Shown piece by piece: positions 38,796 through 49,571 of a stretch of 64,000 bases of DNA. This DNA is from Krasilnikovozyma curviuscula (Eukaryota > Basidiomycota > Tremellomycetes > Cystofilobasidiales > Mrakiaceae), in the NCBI GenBank assembly GCA_014825775.1, contig MVAQ01000068.1, positions 27,620 through 91,619 on the forward strand. The letters are read 5' to 3'. Position 1 is the first letter of the stretch. Each line of letters opens with the position of its first letter. The position numbers were made by a program, and so were the translations under genes. The notes below the pieces were generated by a model. The model saw only the letters and a list, made by a program, of their open reading frames with translations. It did no database searches and was not told where the DNA came from.

Positions 38796-40030
38796 CTACG
38801 AACAATGTGTTTCCTTCATAGAATTGAGACCGTTTACTCTAAACTCACGTTCCAAAGCTTCTTGAGCCTGTGAGATGAACGAACGAGCCAAGTATTAGAT
38901 TCGACTTTGATAAACCTTCGACGCATCTTGGAGCCCGGAAACAGATTCAAGTACGTACTTCTTTCTCTTCAAAATGGATAATAGCACGAAGAGCCGGATG
39001 CTGTTTGAACAGACGCACGAGTGAGTCGCCGTATGTGCTCCCAAAGATCAATTGTGATCCCGTCCTCCCAACATGCTCTACGTCGGAGCTTGTGAGACCC
39101 TTGAATGTGATAGATTCTAGTTTAGGATATGATGCGAGAGTCTTAGCAAGGGTGGTGTCAGTGTGTTGTAACTGGTTGCTCTGGTCTTCGTCGTTGACCC
39201 AGCAGTGCGATTCAAACCGGATGGAAGTGATGGTCGTGTTGGGGTTCAACTCGACGTCGTTTCTGGCTGTGAACCGACGTTCTGGACGGGAAGATGGCGG
39301 TTGAAAGAGCTGCAAAGCGTGCCAGGTCTCTTTAAAGGTGAAGGACGTCGCAAGGTTCGACAGTTTAATATCGGCGGCGCTAGAGGGTGGCACGGTGTGG
39401 AAGCCAAGGTGGAATGTGCTGATAGAAGTTGGTATGGATTTTGTTGTAGGCACAAACAAGTGGATGAGCTTGTAAGAGAAAGCTGTAATACTTTGGAAAC
39501 TGAGGGATTGTAGTTTGGGAAGGAGAGGAAGGAGCTGGAATTGCCGAAGGGGCCCAAGATCGAAAGTGACGTCCTCGTAGGATATGCTGTAAGGAATCTT
39601 GAAGCTTTTTATGTCCAAAGATTTGACCTGCGTCGTAAAGACCCATTAGCTCGTCATACATTCACGGCACCGTATGGAAACTCACCAACTTCAACCTCTC
39701 TTTGACAGCTTCAGACCAGCCACCTATATCATTTTCATATCCATTTATTCCTACTAGATTGTATCTCAGCACCTCATTCGCCGTCCTAGTCTCCATTTCA
39801 CACAACAATAGGTTCGCCAGTGCTTGAAACGAGTGAATGACGACCGAGGAACTAAGATACACCCATCCAAGTTCAAGGAACATTTTGGAGGTAAGAGCTA
39901 TGTTGATACCAGAAGCGCTAGAGGGTTGAATGGCAAAGGAGAGGATGTGCTGAAGGATTTCGATGGGAAAAGGTGGGAAGCTTGAGGAAGCGGTGGGTCG
40001 AGAGGTTGAGCTGATTTGATGGTGACACAT
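38796..40030 (-). CDS. F-box/leucine-rich-like protein, unrecognised family
   Basis: Exons are 40030-39686, 39627-38959 and 38867-38796. Near the N-terminus FPPFPIEILQHILSFAIQ looks like an F-box start (P.E....I), followed by NIALTSKMFLELGWVYLSSS. The rest has repeated leucine-spaced strands such as LPLLPKLQSLSFQSI and LASYPKLESITFKGLT, fitting an irregular LRR-type fold. The final 24-codon exon joins in phase and ends SMKETHCS. Such F-box-like proteins are common and fast-evolving in basidiomycetes. They usually act as SCF ubiquitin-ligase adaptors, but the partner and target here are unknown. Confidence 0.6.
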
Positions 40031-40551
40031 GGTGGTGCTCTTAAGGATTGTGTATTCTCGAAACCGTTATAGGAATAGAGGTCTTACTGTGGAATTGCGT
40101 TTAGATAGGAGCTGTACTCGTCTTTCGCGTAGATGAGCAAAAGGGTGGTGGCACTGGGGACCCAGTTCCAACACTAACCCAACAGCACAAATTTCGAGCA
40201 GGCTATCAGATATCTTAAAAGCCCCTTGCACAAAAAAAAAGAAAATCTGCTCCTCACATCTCAATAGCAGCGACTCGCGAGCATAGTCCTCTCCATTCTA
40301 GCTGCTCATCAACAATTATACCCTTCTATTGGACTGACTTCGTTACATCTGGCACCTTGGTGTTGATGGCCGAGCAATCTGGGAGTGTACCTTATCAGCC
40401 GTCGAAACGATGACAGCTACTGCTGAGAGTGGCACTGTTAGCAATGGGCATCATCGGCTTTGACCTTTCCTGGTCTCGAGTCTTGCAAAGATACTGTGCA
40501 TGTTTTCAAAACCCAGGTGTCATAAAATCCTCAAACTAGAGCCTCAAATGC

Positions 40552-42224
40552 TTAGTTCATGCTCTTAACCAGCGCGTTGATGGCCTGTTCTCTGTTACCA
40601 GCATCTATTGGATAAAAAATGAAGGCATCAGTTCACCTTTCTGCGAGGTATCATAAAATGAAAATGGATATAAAACTCACCACCACCCTCGACGAATCCA
40701 GTGAACTTTCGTGCTCTCCAGGCTAATGGACGTAAGACCACCGAAGATCAGTATCTCAGTACCATTTAAGGAAAATCAAAGGGAAACAGTAGGCTCACCT
40801 CCAGTTGGGTTCGAGAGCTTGAAAGGCCAGAGGAAGTTGGAAGCAGCCTTGAAGTTTGGACCGGCGGTGATGATTTCGTGGATAAGATCCTCGATACAGA
40901 TGATTCCGTGGCTGCCGAGGGCCTTCTCAATGATAGCCTGAAAAAAGAAACCAGATGCATGAGTTATATAGCTTACACAACCAAGCTTAAAAAGAAAGAG
41001 AGCTCACATTGTCGGTCAATGGGATTCTCTGCTTCAAGACCTTTCCGTATCCTCTCTTGTAGATGAGGGCACGGACGGTAGCGAGGTTTGGTTCACCGTA
41101 GGTGATGTATGGCTCGACGAGACGGAGCATCTGCTGAGTCGCCTTGGTGACCTTAACGAAGACACCGTTGTTGATCTGGAGGAGACGGAGGAGCTGCAAG
41201 ATCTTTCGTGGCTTTGGGGCAATCTCGTTGATACTGAAAAATAACCAAACTTGAGGTCAGAAATGAGATATAAAAAGAAATCTCGGTGTAAAGACTCACC
41301 CTCTGATTCTGATAACGAAGTAGACCTTTGGTTGAGCTGGGACGTAGAAGTCACCTGAAGCTCTGGCCTCTCTTCGGAGACGGATCTCTTCCTTCTCCTT
41401 CTGAGCGTACTCCTTAACGTACTGGTCGGCTCTCTTGAAGATAACCTGTCTCTTGGCCTTCTGGGCCTGAAAACCGGGAAAACAAATGAAAATGCGAGTC
41501 AGCAAATGTTGTAATAAAAGGGGCGATCGAAAGTCAAGGAAGTTTGTGATTATTGTTGTATCAGTCCCGAAAGATGGTTAACGTTTAGACAACACTGATC
41601 CCATAATGAGAACTAGTCTGGTTGTAGCTGCGCTGGAATGGCAGTATGCATCATTCAAACAAAAAAGGTGGTTGGTGGCTGGGCCGAAAGCGAAATGTCG
41701 AAAAGACACTCGGATTGGCAATGTAAAGAGCGGTTGGTGTGGTAGATGATGTTGAAGGAGAATGGTAAAAAGGCAGATATATTGGAAAGGGTAACGAACC
41801 TTGCGAGCCTCAGCAGCCTTGGCAAGCTTCTCCTCTCTGGTCTTATCAGAGGTCTTTCTCTTCTTGAGGAGAGTCTCTGGGACAGCGACGGCCTGAAACA
41901 GTCAGATGGTAAAGGGAAAAGAGAGAAAAGGAAGGAGTTAGACTTCTGATATTCCCACTCTCCAAATTTTATCTTGAGGGGTTTGAGGGAGGGGGGAACT
42001 ATCATTCGAGTGAAGTCGCTCTCTACACAATCATCCTGATGTCAAGTAGCAGCCAAGTTAATGGCTGAAGACACCTCCTAAGCTGGACGATGAGCTTGAA
42101 TGCTGTCGAGACTCTTGAAGCGACCTTAATCTTGATGATGTTCTACAGGTGTTTATTCCCCCTACCCCCTTTGACCTCCTAGTATTCTACTCACTTCAGC
42201 GGTTGGGACGGTGGTGGAAGGCAT
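40552..42224 (-). CDS. RPL7: 60S ribosomal protein uL30 (L7)
   Basis: Seven exons: 42224-42195, 41892-41800, 41466-41300, 41233-41008, 40937-40799, 40722-40681 and 40604-40552. They read [10 protein letters not shown] then [80 protein letters not shown] and [20 protein letters not shown]. This is the canonical L7 core with the basic N-terminal extension of eukaryotes. Intron 2 (41467-41799) contains a box C/D snoRNA. The gene is divergent from P1, with about 500 bp between start codons. Confidence 0.96.
41553..41662 (-). ncRNA. Box C/D snoRNA of the snR39/snR39B/snR59 (U32/U51) type in RPL7 intron 2
   Basis: On the minus strand a box C-like ATGATGC (41648-41654; consensus RUGAUGA, one mismatch) and a box D CTGA (41561-41564) are flanked by complementary TTGTT and AACAA that can form the terminal stem. 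Directly upstream of box D lies ACCATCTTTCGGGA (41565-41578). Thirteen of its bases, all except the A next to box D, complement CCCGAAAGATGGT, which I recall from universally conserved 25S/28S rRNA. The fifth base before box D (C) pairs with the G of CCCGAAAG, corresponding to the yeast G805 site; the neighbouring A807 is the target of yeast snR39 and snR59. Both of those yeast snoRNAs also lie in RPL7 introns, so the host is conserved. Confidence 0.75.
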
Positions 42225-42362
42225 TCTTGACGAAGTGTTGAGGTGGTGAGGCTGGCTGAGGGACAAAACAGAAAAACAAAGATTTCCACCTGCAAGGCCA
42301 GCCAACAGTTTGACGCCACAGAAATTTCGATGCGCTCGTGGCGGCGATTGCCATTTTGGGAT

Positions 42363-42380
42363 CAAAACTATACAGTCGCC
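42363..42380 (-). promoter_or_regulatory. Shared ribosomal-protein promoter element, copy upstream of uL30
   Basis: Read in the direction of uL30 transcription this is GGCGACTGTATAGTTTTG, about 139-156 bp upstream of the uL30 ATG. It is near-identical, in the same relative orientation, to elements before eS26 and uS2. It also lies 342 bp upstream of the divergent P1 start, in reverse orientation. Two copies of TGGCGGCGATT flank it at about 42340 and 42419. Confidence 0.6.
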
Positions 42381-42721
42381 CAACGTTTGCCACGAAGGAC
42401 CTGCGCTCGCTGCAGCACTGGCGGCGATTCGTTGACAGGTTGATTTCTTGTTCTCTAACAATCTTGTGAGTATCGAAATTACGCTATGGGTTGGTTGTGT
42501 AGCCAAGTTACTGATTCCCTCACTATTTATTAGGACATCAAACTACAGTGCGTATTGAAACATCGAGAAATCAGCAGTAGAACAATAGTGTGCCAAGAGT
42601 GGGCAGGCTAGCGAGGATGGATTGCCGGGTGACTTGATTTAATAGATGAAATACTGACTGGTTCATATTCTTTGTTGCTACCTTCCCAGGTCTGCCTTGT
42701 GCTTAAATCGATTGTCGTAAA

Positions 42722-43347
42722 ATGGTAAGGAACGACTGCCCTTCCTTCGAGAGGACCACAACCGCAATCATTGGAACTGACTTACATTCTTATGCTCTCT
42801 CTTCAACTCCTTCAATCTTAACCTTCACCTGGAACGTCGATCTTCCTTTCATCAGTCCTCCGATCTCGCTACCTCCTACGCTGCCCTCATCCTCGCCGAT
42901 GAAGGTATCGAAATCACCGCTGACAAGCTCATCACCCTCACCACCGCTGCCAAGGTTGAGATTGACTCCATCTGGGCCACCCTCCTCGCCAAGGCCCTCG
43001 AGGGTAAGGACGTCAAGGAGTTGTTGAGCGGTGTTGGAGCTGGTGGAGGTTAGTCGTTTGCTTGCTTAGGCGATGGGCTGAAGTGGTCGGGAAGACCCCC
43101 ATACTGACGTATGTGTGTTTTTGCTCAATGTAGCTGCTGCTGCTCCAGCTGCCGCTGCTGGTGGTGCCGCCCCAGCTGCTGCTGCCGCTGAGGAGAAGAA
43201 GGAGGAGAAGGTTGAGGAGAAGGAAGAATCCGATGATGACATGGGTTTCGGGTAAGTCATGTTTCGCCCTGATACTCATTATTCCAGCCATGGTGCACCT
43301 GCTGACTGAGCATTGGTTTTTCTGCCCTTCACAGACTTTTCGATTAA
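42722..43347 (+). CDS. RPP1: 60S acidic ribosomal stalk protein P1
   Basis: The coding sequence begins with an exon that contributes only ATG (42722-42724). It continues in 42856-43048, 43134-43251 and 43335-43347. The joined product begins [20 protein letters not shown], has LSGVGAG followed by an Ala-rich hinge, and ends [14 protein letters not shown], the signature of stalk P-proteins that recruit elongation factors. The first residues and dimerisation helix indicate P1 rather than P2. The second intron junction falls within GAG/A, and the last exon supplies only the final LFD residues and stop. Confidence 0.95.
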
Positions 43348-46227
43348 ACATCGCACTCCCAACCACCTTCATCAATACTCAGCAAAACTTTTCAGAGCGT
43401 TGTTTCGGTGGAATATGCTGTCTTTATGTGAGATTTTATAGTCAGGTCATGAAGCAGTGTTATACCATCGTTTGAACCTTTGATCGTGCCGTTAAACCTT
43501 CGACTGCCGCAAGTAAATTGAGCTTACTTTAATTTTCTGATCGCTTTTATCTACCATTTACGTGGGAATGCGTCATCTTCTCAGCTTCTTTCTTTTCTCT
43601 TTGTGCGAAGGCGAAGCGATCAACGACGTTATTACATTATTACCTGCTGAAATATTTTCGAAGCAGCGCTCCTACAGGTGACTGATTATTAATAAAAAAA
43701 TAGGCATGTTTTCTTACATTGGGCTTCTCCTAGCTGGACACTTTACTTGATATGTGAATCATGGGATGATAGGGGCCAGAATACTAGTCAGTGCAAATGT
43801 CATTTGCCCGAAGTTGTTGTTTTGTTGTTTTGATTTGAAAGACAACAAGCTCGTGAGAGCACGGCAACAAAGTGAAGTGCCCGCTACTTACTTGTATAGT
43901 ATGCATCAAAACTTTCTACGAAGGTGCCTTTTTGAACTTAGGTTTCTTCAACGGGTCAAACTAATTCCTTTCTACTTAATGTGTAATCTCTGTGGTAAAT
44001 CTCTTCGTTCAATATTCCAGCCCGTCGGAAAGCTGTGAAATCTCTATTCAAGGTTTCGAAAGGAAGTCCAATCTTCATCTAAGAAGGAACTTTAGACTGT
44101 GACTCGTGCTTCCTTTGGTTTGCAGCACTGGACCGAGAGAGATGCAACTATGAAAAGCTACCTACAAACCCATCGTTAATCTCGGAAGAGTGTCCAACTC
44201 AGCTAGATTATCTTTCCAAACTTTGAACGGAGCCTTTTCTTACCTTTTCCTGAAGCACAATCCAATAAGAATTGGCGTCAGATGGTCATCTTGACATCCT
44301 CGCGCTGTTCAGTGAAGATAGTCCACACCGCACCATTGTCGGTTTGGACTCCTTCCGACTACATTTTCTTGGCTGCTATTGGTGTGATGATGTCTTCTTT
44401 CGTGAGAGATACCGGGAATTCTCTAACAGAAAAGTCATTCACGCTGAGGAGAAGCAGCCGTAAACAACCTATCTTCTTCATTTATCTCGAAAACGCTTTC
44501 TACACAACATTGTTACAGTATCGCTCTGTCAGTACCGCTCTCGAATGTCCAAACCTTCCGACTCATAATCAATACAAATTCAGTCTTGGTGTGGATGAGA
44601 ACCTTCTTAAAGGTGTTCCACGGAGGGGCTATTGGTGACAAATTCTCGATTTGGATTCCCAGAAGGAGACTCTGGGCCGTGAAGTGGATCTCCACTACGT
44701 TAATTTCATTTCATTTGCATTCTATGATTTTCTGAGTATCTCCACGCATCAATAAATCGCTCTCTCTATCCTTGACTTACATCACTTGTGTCTGGCTGCA
44801 GTGTGGACAACACATTCCCATTCTCATCTCACTAGCTCTAAACAAACCCATATTCACTTCTCCTCTCCTCGGCACCATCTAGCTCCCCTGAAGCAGTTCA
44901 CAATAGCAAATCTAGCGTTTTAAGAAGAGTTGTACTGTAAACTGAGGATGATTTGTAACCTTGGCTTCATTGTCTGCGATGCGTTTTTCGTAATTTGTAT
45001 GTTGTCGAGACTCGGCTCCTTCGGGCGTCACATTGTATTTGTTTTCCGACTTCTGTTCCTCAGTGAGACACAAAATATATTGTGAAACTTCATTCTTTTC
45101 TTTTGGAGGATTAATCTAATTGGATGTGTCCCTAGAAGAAGTTGGCTCGCCGTAAAGTCTAAAGTTCCAAGGGGATTGCTGTCGAAACTCTCACTCGCCT
45201 TCTCACCTTTCTAGCCAACTGCAGTATTGCATAATCCCAAGTCACTGAATAATGTTTCATCCTAAAAACATCATGAAAAATTCAGCCTTTGAACACATTG
45301 GGTTGCTTGTAGTCTCGACATTTCAGCGACGAATGTGGTGTGTTGTGATATCTAAGCCCTGTTCAACTCTTCAAACCTGCGACATCATTGTGTGAGTTGC
45401 TACAGCTTTTAATCGCAATCGATGGATTCCATTTAGAAAAGTGTTTCCACTGCGGTGCTTAGTAATAGGTAGAAGCACAGGTATGGTTTGCGAAGTCAGT
45501 GACAAGGAATAGATACAGGAGGAAACAGTGAAAGCGACGCTAGAAGGAAGCAATGAGTTTTTCAAAGAGAAAATTGGCTCTACGTTGTAGATATACAGGA
45601 AATGGGGTAAAGAGTTAGGATATGACAGTTTGTTTACATAAAGAGACTCGATCTCCTATGGCTCAGATATAAAGTGCACATCTCTCTCCACTTCTCCTTC
45701 ACCACTGCCATTTGATAGTTAATAAACTCTTAAGAAGATGAGGTTTCTTGCAGGTCAGTGCAGCAAACAAGAAAACATTGTGCTGGGTCAACCACACCCA
45801 AATGCGCGAACTTCTTTATGCTAAGCCGCCAGATTCTTTCAGATAGCAGCTCTAATGAGATGAATAACAACGTAACTGAGCAATTACTACAAATACTAAC
45901 ACTGACTCACACGGCCAGAAGATTTCGAGCAAATCAATCTTGCGCAATGGTAAACAGAGCGTGGCGGCATGACGGCTAAAGTCACCAATTGAGTCTCCTT
46001 GAGTATCCTGACCGGTTGGAACGAAGAAGAAACCTTTGCAAGTCAGTTCAAAACCTGCCGAAGGTCACTCTCTTAACAGGCGCATATTTTACTTCGAACT
46101 GCTCCCACCGTTCTCTAATCATAAAAAAAATCCCCCTCTCAAAAAGACAGAAAGAAATCTTGCATGTTGACCCTCTTGATATCGACTGTAGCGTGTATTG
46201 GACCAAAAAAAGACAACAGCGAGCAAT
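43348..46227. other. 2.9 kb stretch without a recognised gene
   Basis: Open frames here are short (at most 118 codons at 44282-44638), lack recognisable motifs and do not link up through convincing splice sites. Composition is more A/T-rich than in neighbouring genes. I found no tRNA-like, snRNA-like or clear repeat structure by eye. The first part must hold the P1 3' UTR. Confidence 0.4.
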
Positions 46228-46245
46228 GGCGACTATATAGTTTTG
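46228..46245 (+). promoter_or_regulatory. Shared ribosomal-protein promoter element, copy upstream of eS26
   Basis: GGCGACTATATAGTTTTG lies 106-123 bp upstream of the eS26 ATG, in the same orientation relative to transcription as the uL30 copy, with 17 of 18 bases identical to it. Its TATATA core could suggest a TATA box, but the conserved flanks on both sides extend well beyond one. Confidence 0.6.
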
Positions 46246-46350
46246 AAGTTGCTTTTTCGCACGGTTGCGGCACGTTTCGCGCCACGGCGCATTCGCAGAG
46301 AAAGTACTCAGGCGCTGGGGCTGGACATTGGTTGGAAACGGTAGCTCAAG

Positions 46351-47378
46351 ATGGTGCGTCCTTCTCTATAATCACCTTTGTGATATCTTTACAAATACTA
46401 ATTGCTTCCTTTCATTCTGTTTAATTGTCCTGTTTTGGTGCCATCTTCTCAAAACTACCTTCAATAATTCAACTCCAACCTTGAAACCATCTTCAATTCT
46501 TTCCTTTGCAATTATCCTTCCCCCCTCGCCTTCTTTCCAAACGTCACCTCTCCTGAATCTGGGTACTCTTCTTGGTAACGTGTGATTGTGGTTACTGGTA
46601 TCATGGATTTGTGGGAATGTAGACCAAGAAAAGAAGAAACGGAGGCCGTAACAAGAAGGGACGTGGACACGTGAAGTTCGTCAGATGTGCGAACTGCTCA
46701 AGATGTGTTCCAAAGGTTTGTTCTAATATCACCAGCAACTCTGTCGTGTGATTTAGCCGTTGACAAACTATTAATTTGTCTCATCCGTCACCATTTTAAC
46801 TACCCTCCCTCTGTAACGAAATCCTCTTAAAAACCTACTACAGGACAAGGCTATCAAGAGATACAAGGTCTCCAACATTGTTGAGGCTGCTGCTGTCAGA
46901 GATATGAGCGACGCTTCTGTTTACCCAGGTTAGTCGTCTGCTAGATGATTTTAAGCTTCTTGCAAAATTACTAACATTTCCTGTACTTTCAATCTCCTTA
47001 ACATCTAAATACCACCCCCTTCCTTCTTTTGCTCTTTTCGATTGGACATAATTACATCTTTGCGTCCACAACAGAATACGTCCTTCCAAAGCTCTACCAC
47101 AAGATCCAGCACTGCATCTCCTGTGCCATTCACTCCAAGATTGTCAGAGTCCGTGCCACCGACAAGAAGGCTCCAAACTCTAGACACAACAGAGCTCCTC
47201 CTGTTCGTGCTAGATTCAAGGATGGAAAGAGAGTGAGTGTCGCGTTTCTCTGTTCGGAGGGTTGGCTTCTGAAATGAATCTCCACATCGAACCTATAACT
47301 GACTCCATGCTTTAATTTCCAATCAAGATCAACCCAGCTGTTGAGGCCGCCCAGGCTGCCAAGGCTGGTAAGCAATAA
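46351..47378 (+). CDS. RPS26: 40S ribosomal protein eS26
   Basis: The first coding exon is just ATG (46351-46353), followed by exons 46623-46715, 46844-46928, 47075-47232 and 47328-47378. The product begins [20 protein letters not shown], has the zinc-binding pairs CANCSRCV and CISCAI, the PKDKAIKRY block and [12 protein letters not shown], and ends AAKAGKQ. This matches eS26, which sits at the mRNA exit channel of the 40S subunit. All splice phases fit. The 269-nt intron after the start codon holds no obvious snoRNA. Confidence 0.96.
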
Positions 47379-48249
47379 ATCTTCACTGCAACAAAATCAT
47401 CCCACTCCAACATCTCGTAAGCCCAATGACTGGAAGCAATGTGATAAACGTTACACCGTGTTGTGCAGTCGAGTGTTAGATTGGGTAGTGCTTTGTGCTT
47501 GTGGAATTTGATGCCTACGGTCTTCTTTTGATTCATGAATTTACAATCTTTCTCTCAACATACTCCCTGAGCCTGTTCTGCAAGAATAATTAGTTGCGCC
47601 TAAGTCTATACAGAAAGGGTAATTCTACTTTTGTGAAGTTCAGTTTGGAAACAAGCGTTTGTGTATAAAGAACGCGGCTGTGTCGCATGCGCTCGACTTT
47701 CACCACAGCAAGTTTCAATCTAATTTTCCTCTCTTAGTCAAATCTGGTTTTCAAAATCCTAGTGCTTATCGTATAGCGTATGACATTACCAGATCAGGAT
47801 CAAGAATCTGGTTCAGATCATCACTTCCAAATCATCAATATATCTTGATACGAGTAGAAGTGAGAAAGGTGTCCTGGTTGGAGATAGGCTAGTAACTACT
47901 GGAGAAGAACCACATTGTTCATCGATCCGTTATATTATTGCGGCGGACGTTTTTGACCCACTTGACTTGATAGTCTTACGGATCGTATGATGCTACCACT
48001 AAGAACTTCTTCCGGACTCATGACTTTCCCGATTTCCCTCTACCCTTCCATTGTTAATTTTTCCAATCGTTTTCCTTGTATGTGACTATGACTTTGTTTT
48101 GGAGCTATTGAGAGACGCTAGGTACGACGGATTAGAACCTTGCGACACCAGTTACAAGTGTAGTTTTGAGTATAGTTCATCAAAAAGACCCTAGATTACT
48201 ACATTTTAGCTTTTGAATAGAAACCAAACCTTGCTCCAAGTGGAGAAGT

Positions 48250-49571
48250 TTAATCCCATCCAGCAGCTGGAGCAGCAGCCTGAGCTTCCGCAGGGGCAGC
48301 AGCGAAAGTTGGCTCGGCGGACCAGTCGGCGTTGTCAGCAGACCAGTCGACGTTGTCGCCTGTTGGGGCAGCCATTGGTGGAACGGCAGAGTCCCATTCA
48401 CCGGCCTCTGGTGCAGCCTCTTCCTGTGCTGGAGCGGCGGCGGCGGCCTTGGCAGCAGCGGCATCAGCAGCCTCCTTCTCAACTTCTTCTGGATCTCTGT
48501 AGAAGAACATATCAGGCCTGAAAGAAAGAAGATAAATAGAGGCGTCAGTGAAAAATTCGTATCCAGTGCTGATGGAACTGGCAGCTCACATAACGGCCCA
48601 TGGCTCAGCTCTGGAGACCTGACCCTTCAACCTCAGGGTCTCTCTAGCGAGCAACCACCACACAAGACCAATGGCGTGTTTTGACTTGTTGTTGGTTGGG
48701 ATAGCGACGTCGACGAACTTGAGTGGGGCATCGGTGTCACAGAGGGCAATGACTGGAATGTTGACGTAGGCGGATTCACGGATGGCTTGGTGATCGACTC
48801 TTGGGTCGGTGACAATGATCACTCGTGGCTCCTTGAAAGATCGGGTGATGTAGTTGGTGCTGAGAAAGAACAGGGAATTCGCAGGCTCGAGTCAGAACTG
48901 GCGCGTTTCGTCAATGTGAGCTCGGAATGAAGCCAACTCACAAGTTACCTGGGGTGAATCTACCGGCAATTGGGGAGGCACCAGTGTTGGAGGCGAACTT
49001 CAACACGGCTCTGTGACCATAAGGTCTGGCGGAGATGACACAGATGTCGGCTGGGTTTTCAATGGTGGCCAAGATACGGGCAGCGAGGACAATCTTCTCC
49101 CAGGTCTTTCCGATGTTGATGATGTGGATTCCTGAAGGTGAGTTTTATTGACAAACGGGAGAGGAGGGGAAGAGAGGGAGTGGGAATGAGTTTCTGGTTT
49201 TTAATGGCGACCACAGGACTTCCTAAGAGTTCTTCCAAAAACCCCATGACAAGTGTGCCATTCGAAGTAGAGTGTCTTGTTCTTAGCATTCACCAATAAA
49301 GAGCCTCTGCGCAAGAAGCGCCAGACCCCAATAGCAACACACCTCACACCAAGTCTACGTCTTCGAAATCGTCTCAGGGTCCCTGGAAGTCCTCCCACCG
49401 AAAGTATCTAGCACCAAAGGAAAGGGGCAACTCACCATCAGCACGTCTCTTCCAGACGTATGGCTCCATGGACTTCTCGCAGTTCTTGGTACCAATGTGG
49501 CATTGAGCAGAGAGGAGGAGCTGAATATCTTCCTCGGTAGCGTTGAGGACGGCTGGGAGGGCTGAGGCCAT
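48250..49571 (-). CDS. RPS0: 40S ribosomal protein uS2 (RPS0/SA)
   Basis: Exons are 49571-49436, 49132-48942, 48859-48590 and 48517-48250. They read [97 protein letters not shown] and [20 protein letters not shown]. This is the canonical uS2/laminin-receptor homologue. The C-terminus is Ala/Glu-rich and ends with repeats of DWSA and AAAPAAGWD, the usual acidic Trp-containing tail. The first intron (303 nt) is the longest. Stop TAA is at 48250-48252. Confidence 0.96.

Noticed and set aside
41893..42194. Second C/D snoRNA in uL30 intron 1 (GGATGATT on the minus strand)
   Set aside because: The box C candidate matches poorly and no CTGA lies at a suitable distance with a terminal stem.
44282..44638. 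Open frame of 118 codons (+) in the gene-poor stretch
   Set aside because: It overlaps another open frame of similar quality and has no motif or splice context.
49133..49435. Possible snoRNA in the long first intron of uS2
   Set aside because: A CTGA is present but no box C in the right place, and no convincing H/ACA hairpins could be drawn by eye.
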